Origin: Lysinibacillus sp. SGAir0095
GTDB lineage: Bacteria; Bacillota; Bacilli; Bacillales_A; Planococcaceae
Assembly (NCBI RefSeq): GCF_005491425.1
Contig: NZ_CP028083.1
Location: 1,450,001 to 1,514,000, forward strand
Reading direction: 5' to 3'
DNA: 64,000 nt
The notes under the pieces are model-generated. The model saw nothing but the letters and a program-made list of their open reading frames with translations. It did no database searches and was not told the origin of the DNA. Positions 61,992 through 64,000 of the stretch are shown in pieces. The number at the start of each line of letters is the position of its first letter. The stretch's first letter is position 1. Position numbers and translations under genes: made by a program.

Positions 61992-63884
61992 ATGGGAAAA
62001 ATTCAGATTATGGATGAATGGTTATCCAACAAAATTGCAGCGGGGGAAGTAGTTGAGCGCCCGTCGTCCGTTGTGAAAGAGCTCGTTGAAAACGCCATTG
62101 ATGCAGAAAGTACATCAATTGAAGTTTTTCTCGAAGAAGCAGGGTTAACCTCCATTCAAGTAACAGATAATGGGAGTGGGATGGATGAAGAGGATGCATT
62201 AAAATCCTTTTCCCGTCATGCAACCTCAAAAATTTCAAAAGAACCGGATCTTTTCCGCATTCGAACACTTGGCTTTCGTGGGGAGGCACTTGCCTCCATT
62301 GCTTCCGTGTCTAAGGTAACATTGAAAACATCTGATGGAGAACATAATGGGCTTGAAATTCAGATGGATGGCGGTCACCTGATTACGAAAAAACCGACTG
62401 CTTTCCGCAGAGGAACAGATATTACGATCGCTCAATTATTTTATAATACACCAGCTCGTCTAAAATACTTAAAAACAATCCAGACGGAACTAGGTCACTC
62501 CATAGATTATATGAACCGTCTTGCTCTGGCTTATCCCGAGATCGCATTTAAACTCGTCCATAACGGGGGAACCCTCCTCCAAACAAACGGACGAGGGAGT
62601 GTGCAGCAGGTAATCGCGTCAATTTATGGGATGCAAAATGCGAAAAAAATGATTCCTTTCAGTGGGGAATCGAAGGATTATAAAGTACATGGATTTGTTA
62701 GCTTGCCAGAGGTAACGCGAGCGAATAAAAACTATATCTCTCTTTTCGTAAATGGGCGTTGGGTAAAACATTACCTTGTGCAAAAAGCAATTATAGATGC
62801 TTATCACACTTATTTGCCGATTGAGCGCTATCCAATTGCTGTCCTGTATATTGAAGGCGACCCATACTTAACGGATGTGAACGTGCATCCTGCCAAACTT
62901 CAAATTCGTTTGAGTAAAGAGCAGGAATTGTTGCCGCTTGTTCAGGAGGCGGTAAACAAAGCGATTCGTTCTGCCATCCATGTTCCGGTTGCTGAGAAAA
63001 AGGAAAAGCCTGTGCGTGTTCCAAGTGAGCAAATGAATATATGGAAGCCGTTTACACCCTCCTTTGATGAAACTAAAATGAATGCGATTGTGGAAAAACT
63101 GACTTCGGACAGCCCGGCACCAATAGTGAGAGAAACGATTGTTAGTCCAAATACAAGCGCAATCTCTAAGCAATTTGAAGTTGAAAAAGCAGAGGATGTT
63201 CCTACAGAGTTGGAAATCGAATGGTCGAACCCAGTAATGGAGGATATACCAGAAGACGTAATAGTTCCAGTTGTCGAGGAGGAAGCACCTAAGAAAGAAC
63301 ACTTCCCTGACCTTGAGATTGTCGGACAAATTCATGGAACCTATATTGTGGCCCAAATGGAGGATGGATTTTATTTAATCGATCAGCACGCGGCACAGGA
63401 ACGTATTAAATACGAGTATTTCCGTGAAAAAGTAGGGGAAGTCAATCCGAACGAAAGGCAGTCACTTTTATTGCCCTTAACTTTCCATTATTCAGCTGAT
63501 GAGGCGTTGATATTAAAGGAAAATGTCCATGCTTTAGAGGAGGTTGGCGTGTTTCTGGAGGATTTCGGCCAATCATCATTCGTCGTGCGCGAACACCCAA
63601 CATGGTTCCCGAAAGGCTTCGAACAGGAGCTGATCGAAGAGTTGATCGAGCAAGTTTTAAAAACTCGCCGAGCCGACGTAAAAAAACTCCGTGAAGAAGC
63701 CGCCATTATGATGAGCTGTAAAAAATCAATCAAAGCAAATTATTATTTAACAAAAGAGCAAATGGTGGTCTTGCTCAATGATCTTCGGAAAGCCGATAAC
63801 CCATTCACATGTCCACACGGCAGACCAGTCATGATTCACTTTTCTACATATGAAGTGGAAAAAATGTTTAAACGAGTGATGTAG
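61992..63884 (+). CDS. mutL: DNA mismatch repair protein MutL
   Basis: The 630-residue protein has the GHKL ATPase motifs (NKIAAGEVVERP, ELVENAIDAES, DNGSGM, TLGFRGEALASI), a proline- and acid-rich linker (about 335-440), and the C-terminal endonuclease motif DQHAAQERIKYE with CPHGRP near the end. The endonuclease motif marks it as a nicking MutL, as in methyl-independent repair. AAAGGAGG precedes the ATG. Confidence 0.98.
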   Translation: MGKIQIMDEWLSNKIAAGEVVERPSSVVKELVENAIDAESTSIEVFLEEAGLTSIQVTDNGSGMDEEDALKSFSRHATSKISKEPDLFRIRTLGFRGEALASIASVSKVTLKTSDGEHNGLEIQMDGGHLITKKPTAFRRGTDITIAQLFYNTPARLKYLKTIQTELGHSIDYMNRLALAYPEIAFKLVHNGGTLLQTNGRGSVQQVIASIYGMQNAKKMIPFSGESKDYKVHGFVSLPEVTRANKNYISLFVNGRWVKHYLVQKAIIDAYHTYLPIERYPIAVLYIEGDPYLTDVNVHPAKLQIRLSKEQELLPLVQEAVNKAIRSAIHVPVAEKKEKPVRVPSEQMNIWKPFTPSFDETKMNAIVEKLTSDSPAPIVRETIVSPNTSAISKQFEVEKAEDVPTELEIEWSNPVMEDIPEDVIVPVVEEEAPKKEHFPDLEIVGQIHGTYIVAQMEDGFYLIDQHAAQERIKYEYFREKVGEVNPNERQSLLLPLTFHYSADEALILKENVHALEEVGVFLEDFGQSSFVVREHPTWFPKGFEQELIEELIEQVLKTRRADVKKLREEAAIMMSCKKSIKANYYLTKEQMVVLLNDLRKADNPFTCPHGRPVMIHFSTYEVEKMFKRVM

Positions 63885-63916
63885 GTGGAAGTTGATTGTA
63901 AATTCAAGAGCTTACG

Positions 63917-63990
63917 GGCGGATTGGAATGGAAAATGAGCGACTTTCATAAAAATACTGCTGATTTTTTCACTAACGGAACTTGCGTTTA
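63917..63990 (+). repeat. 21-bp phased intergenic repeat, tract G (three units at the window end)
   Basis: GGCGGAT at 63917, AGCGACT at 63938 and GCTGATT at 63959 keep the 21-bp step after mutL. Units are more diverged than in tracts C, D and F, and the tract may continue past the window. Confidence 0.6.
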
Positions 63991-64000
63991 CGCCCAATAT

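Noticed and set aside
62868-63356. Open frame of 162 codons antisense to mutL
   Set aside because: It has an unlikely composition rich in Cys, Trp and Asn, no ribosome site, and lies wholly inside mutL.
30588-63990. 21-bp tracts considered as CRISPR arrays
   Set aside because: Units are contiguous and degenerate with 9 variable bases, far below the spacer lengths of CRISPR, and no cas gene is present.

Overview
The window comes from a low-GC, endospore-forming Gram-positive bacterium, most likely a Planococcaceae member of the Lysinibacillus/Solibacillus/Ureibacillus type. The evidence is the conserved Bacillales backbone ymdB, spoVS, korA-korB, miaB, ymcA, cotE, mutS, mutL, strong AGGAGG ribosome sites, frequent TTG starts, and a CotE homologue. 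Genus is inferred from gene order and protein style only. No rRNA, tRNA, CRISPR array or intact insertion sequence was seen.

Region 1 (1-7.9 kb) is a loose accessory stretch. It holds a divergent HxlR regulator / NmrA-type oxidoreductase pair, several small unknown or membrane proteins mostly on the minus strand, a metallophosphoesterase and a STAS-domain protein. It also carries gene debris: a C-terminal relic of a SpoIIP-like cell-wall amidase and an unknown gene with two in-frame stops.

Region 2 (7.9-29.6 kb) is a large Wzy-type polysaccharide locus. It has a PglC-like initiating sugar-phosphate transferase, a PglF-like dehydratase with a PglE-like aminotransferase (a 4-amino-4,6-dideoxy sugar route), and WbpA/WbpB/WbpE-like enzymes plus an LpxD-like acyltransferase (a 2,3-diamino-glucuronic acid route). 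It also has two glycosyltransferases, Wzy, Wzx, Wzz and a tyrosine kinase. Unusual decorating enzymes are interleaved: two paralogous ATP-grasp proteins, a formyltransferase, two FemAB/GNAT-like transferases and a NodB-like deacetylase. The formyltransferase and one ATP-grasp gene are inverted and end next to a palindromic, MITE-like repeat.

Region 3 (29.6-64 kb) is the core backbone with inserted cargo: two chemoreceptors, a zinc-ribbon protein with a gutted HtrA-like protease domain, a DUF2089 operon, a LysR/GltS/amidohydrolase/FAD-oxidase catabolic cluster, pyrrolidone-carboxylate peptidase, a NERD protein, a stand-alone BRCT protein and small membrane proteins. MutS and MutL close the window. 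The polysaccharide locus sits directly before ymdB and in the same neighbourhood as ymcA; both gene products control biofilm matrix production in B. subtilis.

The most unusual signal is a family of degenerate intergenic tandem repeats with an exact 21-bp period (core AGTGGCkGGATT). They occur in at least seven separate gaps between 30 and 64 kb, in both orientations, and none was seen in the first 29 kb. A second strong signal is a roughly 95-bp promoter/operator duplicated in inverted orientation on either side of the LysR gene, which ties gltS to the amidohydrolase operon.
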